From Pyrus communis (lineage: Eukaryota > Streptophyta > Magnoliopsida > Rosales > Rosaceae), in assembly GCF_963583255.1 (NCBI RefSeq), contig NC_084806.1, positions 14,481,317 through 14,545,316 on the forward strand: a stretch of DNA of 64,000 nucleotides, read 5' to 3'. Shown here piece by piece: positions 41,205-51,673 of the stretch (positions within the stretch are counted from its first letter, which is position 1; each line of letters begins with the position of its first letter). The notes beneath the pieces were generated by a model that was given only the letters and a program-made list of their open reading frames with translations, did not search any database and was not told the origin of the DNA. Both the position numbers and the translations under genes were made by a program.

Positions 41205-41401
41205 TTTTTTCTTTTAAAAAGGAAACCAGTTGGTGACTTCGTCACGACAGTCCCTCTTTTGGGGCACGAAAGACTTATAAACGCATTCCAATCCTTGGCC
41301 ACCATCATGTGATTCACTAGCAGCAGGAATCGAACTCAGGACGTGCTATGTGGAATACAGACTTGGAATTCGTCCCCATCCACTGGTCCCTTGTGGTGGT
41401 T
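41205..41401 (-). mobile_element. SINE, family II, minus orientation, TSD of 17 bp
   Basis: ATATTTAAGATATAATT at 41188-41204 and ATATTTAAGATACAATT at 41402-41418 flank the insert with one mismatch. In reverse, it reads GGACCAGTGGATGGGGACGA (A-box side) and GAGTTCGATTCCTGCTG (B box), so it is tRNA-derived, and ends with AAAAGAAAAAAAATT. It differs from the family at 39985 and 50313. It lies just downstream of the ACO-h4 remains. Confidence 0.88.
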
Positions 41402-41614
41402 ATATTTAAGATACAATTGAATGTAACTAATTTTGTAGTGATAGATTACAAGCAAAAACAAATAGGGAAATTGACTCAAAGGGCCATTTTCTTGTTCTTG
41501 GGACCAAAATAGGACAAACCGGCCATGCACACCTTGCACAAAAGCGAAATAATGAAAATACCCACATTTAAATTTTAAAAACTCACAACTAATGGCATCA
41601 TTTTTCTTAGCATT

Positions 41615-41860
41615 TCAAAGAGAAGGATGTCGGGAGAGAGCTGTGAACTGTGAGTTTTTGGGTTGAGCTCAGATGTGTGAGCCCTGATTTTGAAAAGAGA
41701 GAAGTCAAGAGAGAGCTGAGAAGACTGCGCTCTGGGTTTTGGGGTTGAGCTCAGAACTATGAGCTATGATTTCAAACACAGGGATGTCAAGAAAAAGCTG
41801 AGAAGAGTGAGGTCAGGATTTTTGGGTTTGAGCTCAGATTTGTGAGTTATGTGTGTTATT
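41615..41860. repeat. Three imperfect repeats of about 75-80 bp
   Basis: Copies starting near 41627, 41700 and 41782 share GATGTCAAGAGAGAGCTGAG, then TTTTGGGTTGAGCTCAGA and TGTGAGCTATGA-like text. They may be part of the untranslated region of the Mutator-like element that follows. Confidence 0.7.
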
Positions 41861-42499
41861 CTTCCATAACGAAACACAACAAAGTCTTCCATCCTTAAAG
41901 ATAACACGTTTGTACTATATTTTCCTATTTTGGCTGGAAAGTTTCCATTTTTTTTCGGCCACTGAAGTTTCAGCAAGCATATTTCGGCACCCTAGGCATT
42001 GGCTTGGTTTTGTAGGCTACTAAGGTATGATGTTTAATTCCAAGTTCCTATATCAATGATTTACGGAATATATAGGTTGTCTGTAACGTGAATTCATGTA
42101 TAGAAGTTCAGTTAGGGTTTGTGTTTCATGTTAGGGCTATGGTTGTGGAAAAAGCTTGATTTTTGACATGGTAGAATACTGGGTATGTTCCAATTTATGT
42201 TTCAAGTGTTCAATTGTAGAAATTTGGGAAATTTTTTCGTTATCTACAAATGGTGTACATGGTGTGCATGGCTATAACTTAATATGACAATCGAGAATGT
42301 TCACTAATTCTAATGCACGTATGTTATATGTAATTTTAGGTTTGTGCAACATAATATGGGAGAAGTACTTGTAATGATTTGTCACAATTGAATGTGGGTT
42401 GCATCTGATAATGAAAAGGAGTACGTAGGTGCTGAAGAGAAAGGAGTTATCGTGTCTAAATCCATAAATGCATGGACTTTGTGGAGATTGTTTTGAATA

Positions 42500-44100
42500 T
42501 TGCGTCTAGTGGTATTTACATGGTAACTCTTGCCTACTGAGTTTCAATGGGGTCGCATGCAAATAAATATGTGATGATTCGGTACGATAATGACGTGCAA
42601 TAGTTTTTGGAGTATAGCCGGGTAGTTATTGCTACGAGGGTGACACTTATATATGTATTGATACTCGACAACTTAACCAGTATGAACCAACTTCCCACTA
42701 ACCTCCCATTATGCTCTGATGCAGGGTCTACTTTTGCACCTAAAGTAAGGGTTTTGGGTATTATAGAGGTGTCTTTTCAAGACGGTGATGACATATATTG
42801 GGTTACTATGGTGGACTTTGATTCCTAGCATTACGAATTTGATTCAATTGCCGTGAACAAGTATACAAGTGAACATGTCATGTTGATGCCTTACGATAAT
42901 GAGGTACAACCAAATAGAAGTGTACGTGTCCAAAACCTGAAGCGGAAGAGAAGTACAACCAATGAATCTGTCGGCAATTATGATGGTTATGTGAAAAGGC
43001 CCAACCATGGTGTTGACGGAAATGCGGATTGGTAGCCGTTTTTTAGAATGGGCGATCTTTTTGTCGACAAGCATGATCTGTTCCAAAGGCTTTAAGTGAA
43101 AGCGATTAAAGGGAATTTTCAGTACCTGGCCAATGTATCTTAGAAGAGGTGTCTCATTGTCAAGTGTAAGGATACCCACTATCTTTGGCATATTTCTACG
43201 TATCGGAAAGGCAGTGGCGATTTTAAGATTGCAAAATATGAAGTTTGCCACCATTGTGATTTAGTTCAAGGACTGTCATCCGCAAGTCAACACGTGACTT
43301 ATCGGTCACATGATGAGGAACAAGTTCAAAGATCCCAATATTGTGTACACTGCTAAAGATGTCGTACGAGATGTTAAAACTACTCTTGGTGTGACAAATA
43401 TCTATAGGACAGCATCCCGAGCTAGATCAGTCGCATTTGCATCTCGATGCGATTCACCCGATGGAGTCGTATGCCAATCTCCCCACGTATTATGTTGAAT
43501 TTGAGAGGCTAAATCCAAGTAGCAAGACTGCAATTCTAACTGACGGAGGTCACCACTTTCGGGACTTCTTCTTCACAATTGGTGCGTCAATCAAGGGTTT
43601 TCTATCATGGATGCATCCAATTATTGCCATTGATGCATCTCACTAAAAATAAATGTACAAATTTATCCTTTTAGTTACGACAACGTTTAACTGCAACTGC
43701 AACATGGTTTTTCAAGCAACTGCATGAAGTGATTGGGGATGTACCAAATTTAATTATAATTTCGGACCGGAACGCAAGCATTTTAAACGTCGTCAATAAG
43801 GTTTTTGAAGACACTCAACATGGTTTATGTATGTATCACTTGAAGGGTAATATGAAGGCTAAGCTTCGGCTAAGAAAGAACGACAAGTTTTTCTTCCACT
43901 ACCTCAAGGCTGCGAAATCGTATTCCTACACTGAGTTTGACACACTTTGTGAAGGTGAAAGAATTGGTGGCAAAATACCTAGTTGATGTGGGAGTAGAGA
44001 AGTGGTCGCATGCACGAATAAATGGGAAGAGGTATAACCTATTGGCAACTAACACTGCGGAAAGCATTAATGAAATCACTAATTTTCTTCACAGGGAAAA
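42500..44100 (+). pseudogene. Mutator-like element (MULE/MuDR) transposase pseudogene
   Basis: From 42607 the plus strand reads LPLCSDAGSTFAPKVRVLGI and, via stops, FRMGDLFVDKHDLFQRL, a stop, VKAIKGNFQYLANVS, a stop, KRCLIVKCKDTHYLWHIS. The latter is the MuDR-type DNA-binding domain (about 43040-43200). Next come fragments of the MULE transposase domain: TAILTDGGHHFRDFF-like text (about 43530), LRQRLTATATWFFKQLHEVI, NLIIISDRNASILNVVNKVF and HGLCMYHLKGNMKAK (about 43670-43865). Frameshifts and stops are many. No terminal inverted repeat was found. Intact relatives cut and paste DNA with 9-bp duplications; this one cannot. Confidence 0.85.
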
Positions 44101-44109
44101 TTGAAAGTA

Positions 44110-44900
44110 AGTTTTAATTCACAATCGATTAGTAAGAGTTACAATCGTCCACTGCCTCGCTCATTAACCTAATGAATCATACATCATGTAAGGATGAGAT
44201 TAAAAAGATATAAATGAAATGAGTATGGTTACAATTAATTAATTAGTTAATTAATCATATGAACATTTCATATGTGGCTTTAAATTATTTAGAATTTGTA
44301 GGCCCAATGGGCTTTGGTCAGTAAAGCTCACTATGTTTAAGTTGTGTGACAATTTAAACAAAATGGGAAATGAGCCCAATGACAAGGGAAACTGTCCATG
44401 TTATAGGAGAGAGTTAATTTCAATTTTGCCACTCAAATGTGGGTGGGTATAAAAAGATATTTATAGCTCTTTCCCCATTACGGTTTCTTTGAGGCAAAGA
44501 TGGAAACATTTTCTCTCTTTTCTTTCTAAGGAGGCCGGCCATCTAGGAGAGTTTTTCTAGCATCAAAAGTTCTCTTATTTGTCCATCTTGTGTTCACCAC
44601 ACATCCTTGGTGTGGAGACTTAGAGGCACCATCTCTTTGGTGCTTGGAGATTATATTCATTCAATCCTCAAGGAGTAAAGAAGTAAGGAAGAAGCAAAGA
44701 TCCAAGGTGCAAGGAGAGGACTTGAAGACCCTCCACTTAGATGACTACGTTGTGAAAACAAAGATAAGCTTCAAGGGTGCGAAAGCTCAAACTTTCCTCT
44801 TTCATTTTTGCAACGAGTCTTGGTTCACCATCCAATAGGCCTTGAATTTCGGGGGACTTGGGTTTGTTTTGAGTTCAAACTTTCTTTAATTGTTAATATA
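44110..44900 (+). repeat. LTR-like or promoter-like sequence, unassigned
   Basis: GGGTATAAAAAGATATTTAT at about 44445 is a good TATA region. It is followed by CTTTGAGGCAAAGATGG and long GA-rich stretches, as in a copia-type LTR. No partner copy or target duplication was found. Confidence 0.3.
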
Positions 44901-45221
44901 TATGAATGTGTTGCTCAAATAATCTCACTTAGTAAAAAAAAAAAATTCCTTCAGCACCACAATCAAAACTACCATTACCACAACCATCAGTGTCATCACC
45001 GTTCCCATAATTCCAATTTTTTTCATCAGGAAATTTTAAATTTCTATGTTTATGAATCTAACAAGAAAATTTGTTGATGTTAATTTATAAATTCTGACAT
45101 TTTTTCAAATTCTAAGTTTATTTCCTCATCCAAATAGATGTATAGTGAAACTATATACATTTTACATCATCATTTTTAACAAAAGATAATATAACCTACA
45201 TTAAATTCATCTTTCTCTCAT

Positions 45222-45398
45222 GTACGAGAGATTATTCAATGTGACTGGTATATAAGGTGGTACATCACGTGTCATTATACAAATGATGGGATATGTGTGC
45301 TAAAAAGTTAATAACTTAAAAAATAAAATTTCCTACAATTCCTATTAAACCACGTGGTGTACCACTTGTGTTCCGGTCACAATTAAAAATTTCTCCTC
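45222..45398. mobile_element. MITE of the same family as 27638-27807
   Basis: The left side GAGAGATTATTCAATGTGAC, then GGTACATCACGTGTCATTAT, and the right side ACCACGTGGTGTACCACTTG plus GGTCACAATTAAAAATTTCT-like text are inverted relatives. It carries two CACGTG words. Confidence 0.6.
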
Positions 45399-46117
45399 AT
45401 GTATGTCTATTATATATGTAGCATAAAATTAAAAATTAAAAATAAAATTGAAATAGTTTAGGGGTTCGAATGTTGAACTTTATAAGATTGTTGAACTTGA
45501 AGTTTGATGGGGCTTCGTATCTTTGAATTGAGATGCTTCTAGAGTTGGGACTGAATCTGTATAACCTTCTCAACTGAACTAGCCCAATCTTTTCGTTTGC
45601 AAATTTTCAATTTTGTTAGAAGGCATTCTTGTGTACAACTTCTCGTACCACGTCAACATTGACATGCATAATGGAGACAATCGGTGTTTGGACCCACCAA
45701 AATAGGCCCACGTGGGACCCAAATGTAGGAGGTCATTTTGTATGTGGTGGTGGGTGGGGTTGGGGGAGGGGTGGTTTTCTAGGACGACAATGACCTTACA
45801 TAAGACTATTGTGGTGCTCACCAGATGCTCAACAAAATTTCTCAATTTGTTCAAAAAAAATAAAAATAAAAAAAATTTCTCAATTTATATGCATGCAGCG
45901 CAGCACTCCGCAAGGTGCCCATCTAATGCATGATGAAATACCGTAATTCAAAAATGCCATACAAATGAATGAAAGTAGATCAAATTTCCAGTGTTATTTT
46001 GGTTTCAAAATAAAATATTAAAAACTTATACACCATCACCCATGGAAATAAAATCCTTGATCCACCTTTGACAAAGTTCAATAGGTGACAACATGTTATA
46101 TTATTAAAGCGTCTGAT
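45399..46117. other. Gene-free stretch
   Basis: No exon, repeat boundary or RNA gene was recognised. Small open frames on both strands have no family resemblance. Confidence 0.35.
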
Positions 46118-47163
46118 TAGGGATGGCAACGGTTCGATTTAGGGACGGAAATGCTATATCCGTCCCCATAACCATGAAAATTAACCATACCCATAACCGC
46201 AAAATAACCATCGGGGATTATCCATAACCATATCTACCGGGTAACGAATTTTCAATTGGTTATCGGTTATATCCATCTTCGTAAAAAAAAAAAAAAAAAT
46301 TATATTCATCCAATTGACACACTATAAATTTTAGTAGATACTAATTTTGCCATTAAATACCCACATCCAATTTCAAAAAACATAACAATATATATTTGAA
46401 GTTGTTCGTGATAAGCCAATATGATAAATTGGTCCAATAAAAAAGAAAAAGAGGACAAAACCAAATATGAAGGGAAGATAAAACATGTAAACTAAATATA
46501 TGACAACAAACAAGAAGACAATTATTGATTTAATTTTGCATAATTCTATGGGCTCATAACATATGTAATAAACTGAAAAACTGACGCTAATTGATAATTT
46601 GCATGAATCAAATAACATGAAAAAGAATGAAAGATTACCTATTGAGCTTACAACATGCATCAATTTCTTGACAGTAAGACTTTTGAAGAGAGATGAATCT
46701 CATAACCTTGGAACATTTGATAATTGATATATAAAATGATTCAATGAATTAATTGGGTTGAGTATAACAATAAAAATATTGAATTGATGAGGTTGTTGGT
46801 ATGTCCCATGTATGACGTTTGGTGCATAATAAAGATAGTATAAGGTTTGATGCATGTATAATGAATTAGTACAATAGGGATAGGAATAATTGAATACGTT
46901 GTGGGCACTATTCCAAGACTTCGAAAGGCATAATTGAATAAAATATAATATATATCAAATATATATATGTATATAATATTTGGATCGGATTCGGATACGG
47001 ATATGGATTAGGTACCCCTATAACCATATCCAAAACCATAACCGAATAAAGTTAATGGTTTTTTCCTATATCCAAACCATACCCGTATTTTCATATCCAA
47101 ATCCAATCCATTCGGACGATTATCCACGGTTATCAGGTTTAACGGTTAGAATTCCCATCCCTA
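46118..47163. mobile_element. hAT element (non-autonomous) with 8-bp TSD CGTCTGAT
   Basis: CGTCTGAT lies at 46110-46117 and 47164-47171. The ends TAGGGATGGCAACGG and (reverse) TAGGGATGGGAATTC are inverted repeats. Inside the ends are GTAACC/GGTTAT-rich stretches (CCATACCCATAACCG; CCATATCCAAAACCATAACC). No transposase was recognised over 1046 bp; a minus-strand ORF (46373-46663) is rich in hydrophobic residues from AT-rich DNA and is not convincing. Confidence 0.88.
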
Positions 47164-47861
47164 CGTCTGATTGATAAAAGTCTATATTCGAGAAATAATT
47201 ACTGTTACTTGGTGAGCATGCATTAATTGTCATTAGATAAGTTTCCAATGTTCATAATCACTGTTTTCCAAAAAACAAAAATAAAAAATGCTCATAATCA
47301 CTTCACAATGGTCAACAAAAATGCACTCTTATATATAGTGTCGCTTCCGCCGCTTTGTTTGGTTGATACATTAGATCGGCAGGTCCTGTCGGGTCAAACT
47401 CGAAAGGTCCGGTAGCATCATATGGAGATTGAATCTACGCGCCTTGTGGCAAGGCGCGTACGGAGGAAACAATCAGTTTGATTATGGGTGAAGCATGCCA
47501 GATTTGCCGACGCTATTTGAGCGTAAGCATGTTGGTTGAGAAAGAAGCTGGGAATCCCATTTTTGTTCAGCCGTTTTTCTTGATTCGTTCAATTCAACTC
47601 TTTCTTCCGCTTTTATCTGTTGTAAATTGCAGTCCAAGTTCTTCACTTTTCACAACAATCAAACTCACCCAGTTGGTATTTACCCCAATTCTTTTCCGGG
47701 TAACAGATTCTTGGGTTCTTGAAAGGAAAGGACTAGTGGGTTGGTGAGCTTTCTTCTTATTCTTTTCTGGGTGATGAGTTTTTTATGTAAGGAAACATGG
47801 GGTTTTTTCCCTGACCCAGTAAGAATCCGTTACTTTTCCGGGTTTTAAGAGGAATAATCAG

Positions 47862-48799
47862 ATGAGGGATTTTCCTGGGACGCCTGGGACTTTGACTGGT
47901 ATTTTTCTTTCTCAAATCACTGATTTCTTATTAGATTTTGATTGCAGAAGAACAGATTTCTGGCTAGACTGTAGTGTTTATAGAGAATGAGTCAACTGAA
48001 CGGACACACTTTCGGGATACGTAAATATTTAAATGTAAGCAGAAAGAATTGGGAAGTTCCTCTGCAGGAAGTTGAATCTCTGCTGAAATTTTGACTACTT
48101 CCTTAATATGACATGAGAAGTCAATTAGCATTATTAGAATGTCTTCATTGGCCTTGTTGAATTGGTTGCTATCAGCTCAATTCTGCGTAACTCGATTATA
48201 TAGGTTTCAGATTTCAGCTTCTTTTGGTTGATAGAATTAAGCACTTACGAGTTTCTAAGCCGTATAATTGAGTCGCTGCCACTATACTGCAATGCCAATT
48301 TCATCCAGCTATGATGCATCACATGGCGTTTCTTGGACCGTAAGTTGTCCGGTATTGGTTTAAGACAGTGCTGATTTTGTAGCTACCTGACTTCAATGGG
48401 TCTGCAACTGATCTGGAGTTTAGTACTTGCACTGCTACATGTATACTCCTTGGTGAAAATGAAGGTCCTCCACAACCCTGTATTGGTTAGCCTCTTTGTT
48501 GTTGGAGACTGGGTCAGCCTCTATAAATCCGCGACTTTGTTTTCCTCTTACATGAAATCTGTGTTCGTACTTCATAGCGCTTGCGGTTTAACAGCTTACT
48601 CGTTGAATGTTTCAATAGGTTACAGCAACATTGTCTCTTGCAGCAGCTTCGGCCTCAGCAGGCATAACCGTGTTGTACTTTAGTGATCTCCGGAGAGGAA
48701 TGCCAGAAATACCAAATTGCAGTTGGTTTGGCGTACATGAGCTGGTTAACAATTGCAATTTCTTCTCTGATTATGCTCTGGCTATTAGCAGCATGTTAG
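47862..48799 (+). pseudogene. CASP-like protein 5B (CASPL5B) gene, exon 2 missing and frameshifted
   Basis: Exon 1 (47862-47898) reads MRDFPGTPGTLT and ends at GT. A later exon (48383-48512) reads [20 protein letters not shown] and [17 protein letters not shown]. The last (48619-48799) starts [20 protein letters not shown] and, after a frame change near 48687, continues EECQKYQIAVGLAYMSWLTI to MLWLLAAC and a stop. These are the family's N-terminus and transmembrane helices 2-4. The exon carrying LRISQCVFAAGS with helix 1 is not found in 47899-48382, and the extracellular loop before EEC has lost bases. CASPL proteins are four-helix plasma-membrane proteins related to Casparian-strip scaffold proteins. 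The splice sites used are intact, but a normal protein is not possible. Confidence 0.85.
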
Positions 48800-49079
48800 A
48801 TAGTCCTCCTCTGTCATACATATTTCTCTTTCTCTTTACAACAAAAACAAGAAATTGCAGTGTCTATAGAAAAGGAAACAAACTTGATAGCGCATAGCGG
48901 TAGAATACTCCAAATCTACTTTCATTATGTGCAGTTAGATCAGTTGGAAAAGAGTTGTCTCAACTGGAATTGTAGAATTGTTACTTGTAGAGTGGAATTA
49001 ATAGTAAAGAGAATATTACTACTTTTTTTTGTCGAATTTGTCAAAATTGGCGATGATCCGAATTGATTAGTGAATATTA

Positions 49080-49330
49080 CTTGGTACCTTAAATTTGAGG
49101 AGTTGATCCTGAAGAAATTGGGATTTCATCATAAAACCAATTGGAAATATACACGTATGATCGTTTGGCTTCACACGTGGGACGACTTGCTCTGATACCT
49201 TGAAGAAATTGGGGTTCCACAATAAAACCAATTGGTAATATGGGGAAAAGGCCAACTACTTATAAGAACATGCAAAGATTTTCTTCTCATCAATGTTGGA
49301 TTCATTTTCAACAAATCTTCCATGACTGCA
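49080..49330. repeat. Dispersed repeat ('GAAGAAATTGGGGTTCCAC'), two partial copies
   Basis: GAAGAAATTGGGATTTCATC at 49111 and GAAGAAATTGGGGTTCCACA at 49202 are both followed by ATAAAACCAATTGG. The second continues TAATATGGGGAAAAGGCCAA, as in the repeats at 13020-13340. Confidence 0.65.
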
Positions 49331-49535
49331 ACATGTGAAAACAATAAAAGAAAAATCTTATGCACCATGTGTCACACTCTAGTGAGAAACGGGGATAGAG
49401 ATTTTCAAAATATATACAAAAACTTAAAAAATAAATAAATAAATAAATTGTATTATTGGTGTGGCATCTTACTGGTAGTCTAGTACATATTAATTAGGTT
49501 TTTTTTTCTTTTTAAATAACATATGCTAAGAGCAG

Positions 49536-49876
49536 GTTTGATATTGATGTGCTTTGAAAAAAAGTTACTTCTGCTGTACTGTGAGAATAAGCAGCTGTGA
49601 AATAAAGCAGCAGAGTGTTTGGTAAACTTTTTTGTAAAAGTGCTTTTGAAAAAAAAAAAGCAGTATTATAGTGTTTGGTAAACTTTTATGTAAAACAGAT
49701 GTGAAAAACAGTCGGTTTTTCAAAGCTGGGTTTTGCAGGTTCTTGTTTTTGGCTTTTTTTCACCAAAAACTGTGAAAAAAAGCTGAAACTGAATGTTTAC
49801 CAAACACAAAAATAGTTCCTAGCTTTTTTTGATACCAGCTTTTTTTTCAGAATCACCTCAGTACCAAACCAGACTT
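49536..49876. mobile_element. MITE with about 30-bp terminal inverted repeats
   Basis: The left end CAGGTTTGATATTGATGTGC and the reversed right end CTGGTTTGGTACTGAGGTGA pair over some 30 bp. Inside are two copies of AGTGTTTGGTAAACTTTTWTGTAAAA. It is about 340 bp with no ORF. The target duplication is not certain. Confidence 0.75.
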
Positions 49877-50312
49877 AAGTCTTGCGCAACTTTTGTGTAG
49901 ATGCTTCAAGGGAACAATATTGGATGGGTGTCTTTTCTTTCCTTTCAAAACAAAGAAATTTCAATAGTATAAACACAATGCCATCCACTTTGAGTGGTCC
50001 TCACCTCACTCCTCATGCTAGTGTGTCTACTTGATGCTGGATCCCACTTGAAGTATGTTAATTATTTTATACCAAAATCCACACGAACCCATAGCTCTCT
50101 GAAATTATTTCCTTTTAATTATTGAATTTTTCGCCACACGTCTAATTTTCATTTATCCAGTAGATATTATAAATTGGAACATAGTAAAATTTTGACCATC
50201 TTCCTCTAACCAATGTTCAACAAAAACAAAAAAGACTTCCTCAACAAGAACAACTCACATGTCTCATGTTAATATACCCTACCAGCGTCATATGAGGTCA
50301 TAGAATTCAAAT

Positions 50313-50502
50313 GATTTTTTTTTTTTTTTTTTTTTTTGAACAAACGATAGTATTTACACTAAGGGATGGAGAAGCGGGCTAAGCCTTACAATGGGTTTGC
50401 CATAATAATGTGGTTCAACTTCGCATTTGACAATAATCGAACCTAAAACCTCTCACTTTTAAGTGAAGAGAGATACTACTAGACCATAATGATAAGTGGC
50501 AA
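50313..50502 (-). mobile_element. SINE, family I, minus orientation, TSD AATTCAAAT
   Basis: AATTCAAAT flanks at 50304-50312 and 50503-50511. A poly-T run at 50314-50337 is the tail. In reverse the head reads GGTCTAGTAGTATCTCTCTT (A-box region) and GGTTTTAGGTTCGATTATTG (B box), a tRNA-derived RNA polymerase III promoter. The poly-A follows TATCGTTTGTTC, as in the copy at 39985-40197. Confidence 0.92.
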
Positions 50503-50511
50503 AATTCAAAT

Positions 50512-51673
50512 AAATTGAAGTGGGATGTATTGTTGTACTCCTAGAATGGAGATATAGAAAGGCATATGAGTTATCATACTTGCATATCCACCATTTGAGC
50601 AAGAGTCTTGTACAACGGTACAACAGTTGAAATAGCGCTCGTGGACAGCTAGCTCGACACAATCATAACATGAATGTCACTAAGGACCTACTAAAAAAAA
50701 AATCCTTGACTTGTGATGTTTAGTGAATATGCAGAATGAGGAATACTAGTAACCTTCTTATTCTTCCTTTAGGGCTCCTCCTTCTATCCTGCAGAAGGTC
50801 ACCCTTCAATGATCAAATTTGCCAGATACCAATCAAATCCAAAAATCGTTTAGTCATCTAATGATTATCCAATAAATAGACAAACCATGTTATTGAATTT
50901 TATTTTTATTATTTATTATACAATGAATTGGTAATGAACTCATCATTCACTGGACCATAGTATTGAATCACACCATGCTATTGAGTCATATACATAAAAA
51001 CTTGACAACATTAATCGAGTTTAACGATTTTTGATTTGGTTACATTTTTGTAAAATTGATGATTAAAGGGTGAACTAGAAAGTAAGCGGTTCCAATCTTT
51101 GAGCAACATTGCAGAATGAAAATGAGAACTAAGAAGATCCAACTGAGAAGGATAGTAGCCTCCCATAACAAAATATGTAAAATATAGGTGACCAATTTTA
51201 TGAAATAGATAAATACATGATGATTATTTGCAATCAAATCAATAATAAAGTTCTCATTGCTAATGAGATTCTCTAATGGTTCCCCAAAATTAATGATGCA
51301 AAAGTCATATTTCCGAATGGCTGCAATGAAAAAGAATAGGCAGACAAAAAGCTACTTTCACAGGACAGAATACGCAAAATCACAGAATGATGGAAAAGTC
51401 TTTATGATACATAAAAAAAATCTTCTCTAATTGGAACTTAGAAGTTACTTTACAATCTTGAAATAATATTGGATTAATATATATTTGCCATTTGAGCAAA
51501 CATGGGATCGAATTAAGCTAGTAGATTAATCAAGAACCTCATACTGTCAACATGAAACAAGAATCCGGTCCATCATGCCCTATATGAACGTATACATGCA
51601 TGATATGCTTCTCCAGTTTGTCTAGAATTGAAATAGAAGAAGGAAGAAAGGCGGCCGCCAACCAGAGGAGGTT
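50512..51673. other. 5' region of WAT1 copy 1
   Basis: No other gene was seen. The last 150 bp (TAATCAAGAACCTCATACTG, GTATACATGCATGATATGCT) are shared with the region before WAT1 copy 2 (62568 onward), so the promoter was included in the duplication. Confidence 0.5.

Noticed and set aside
45579..45933. Overlapping ORFs on both strands
   Set aside because: No family resemblance, no splice context and no repeat boundary. Most likely chance.
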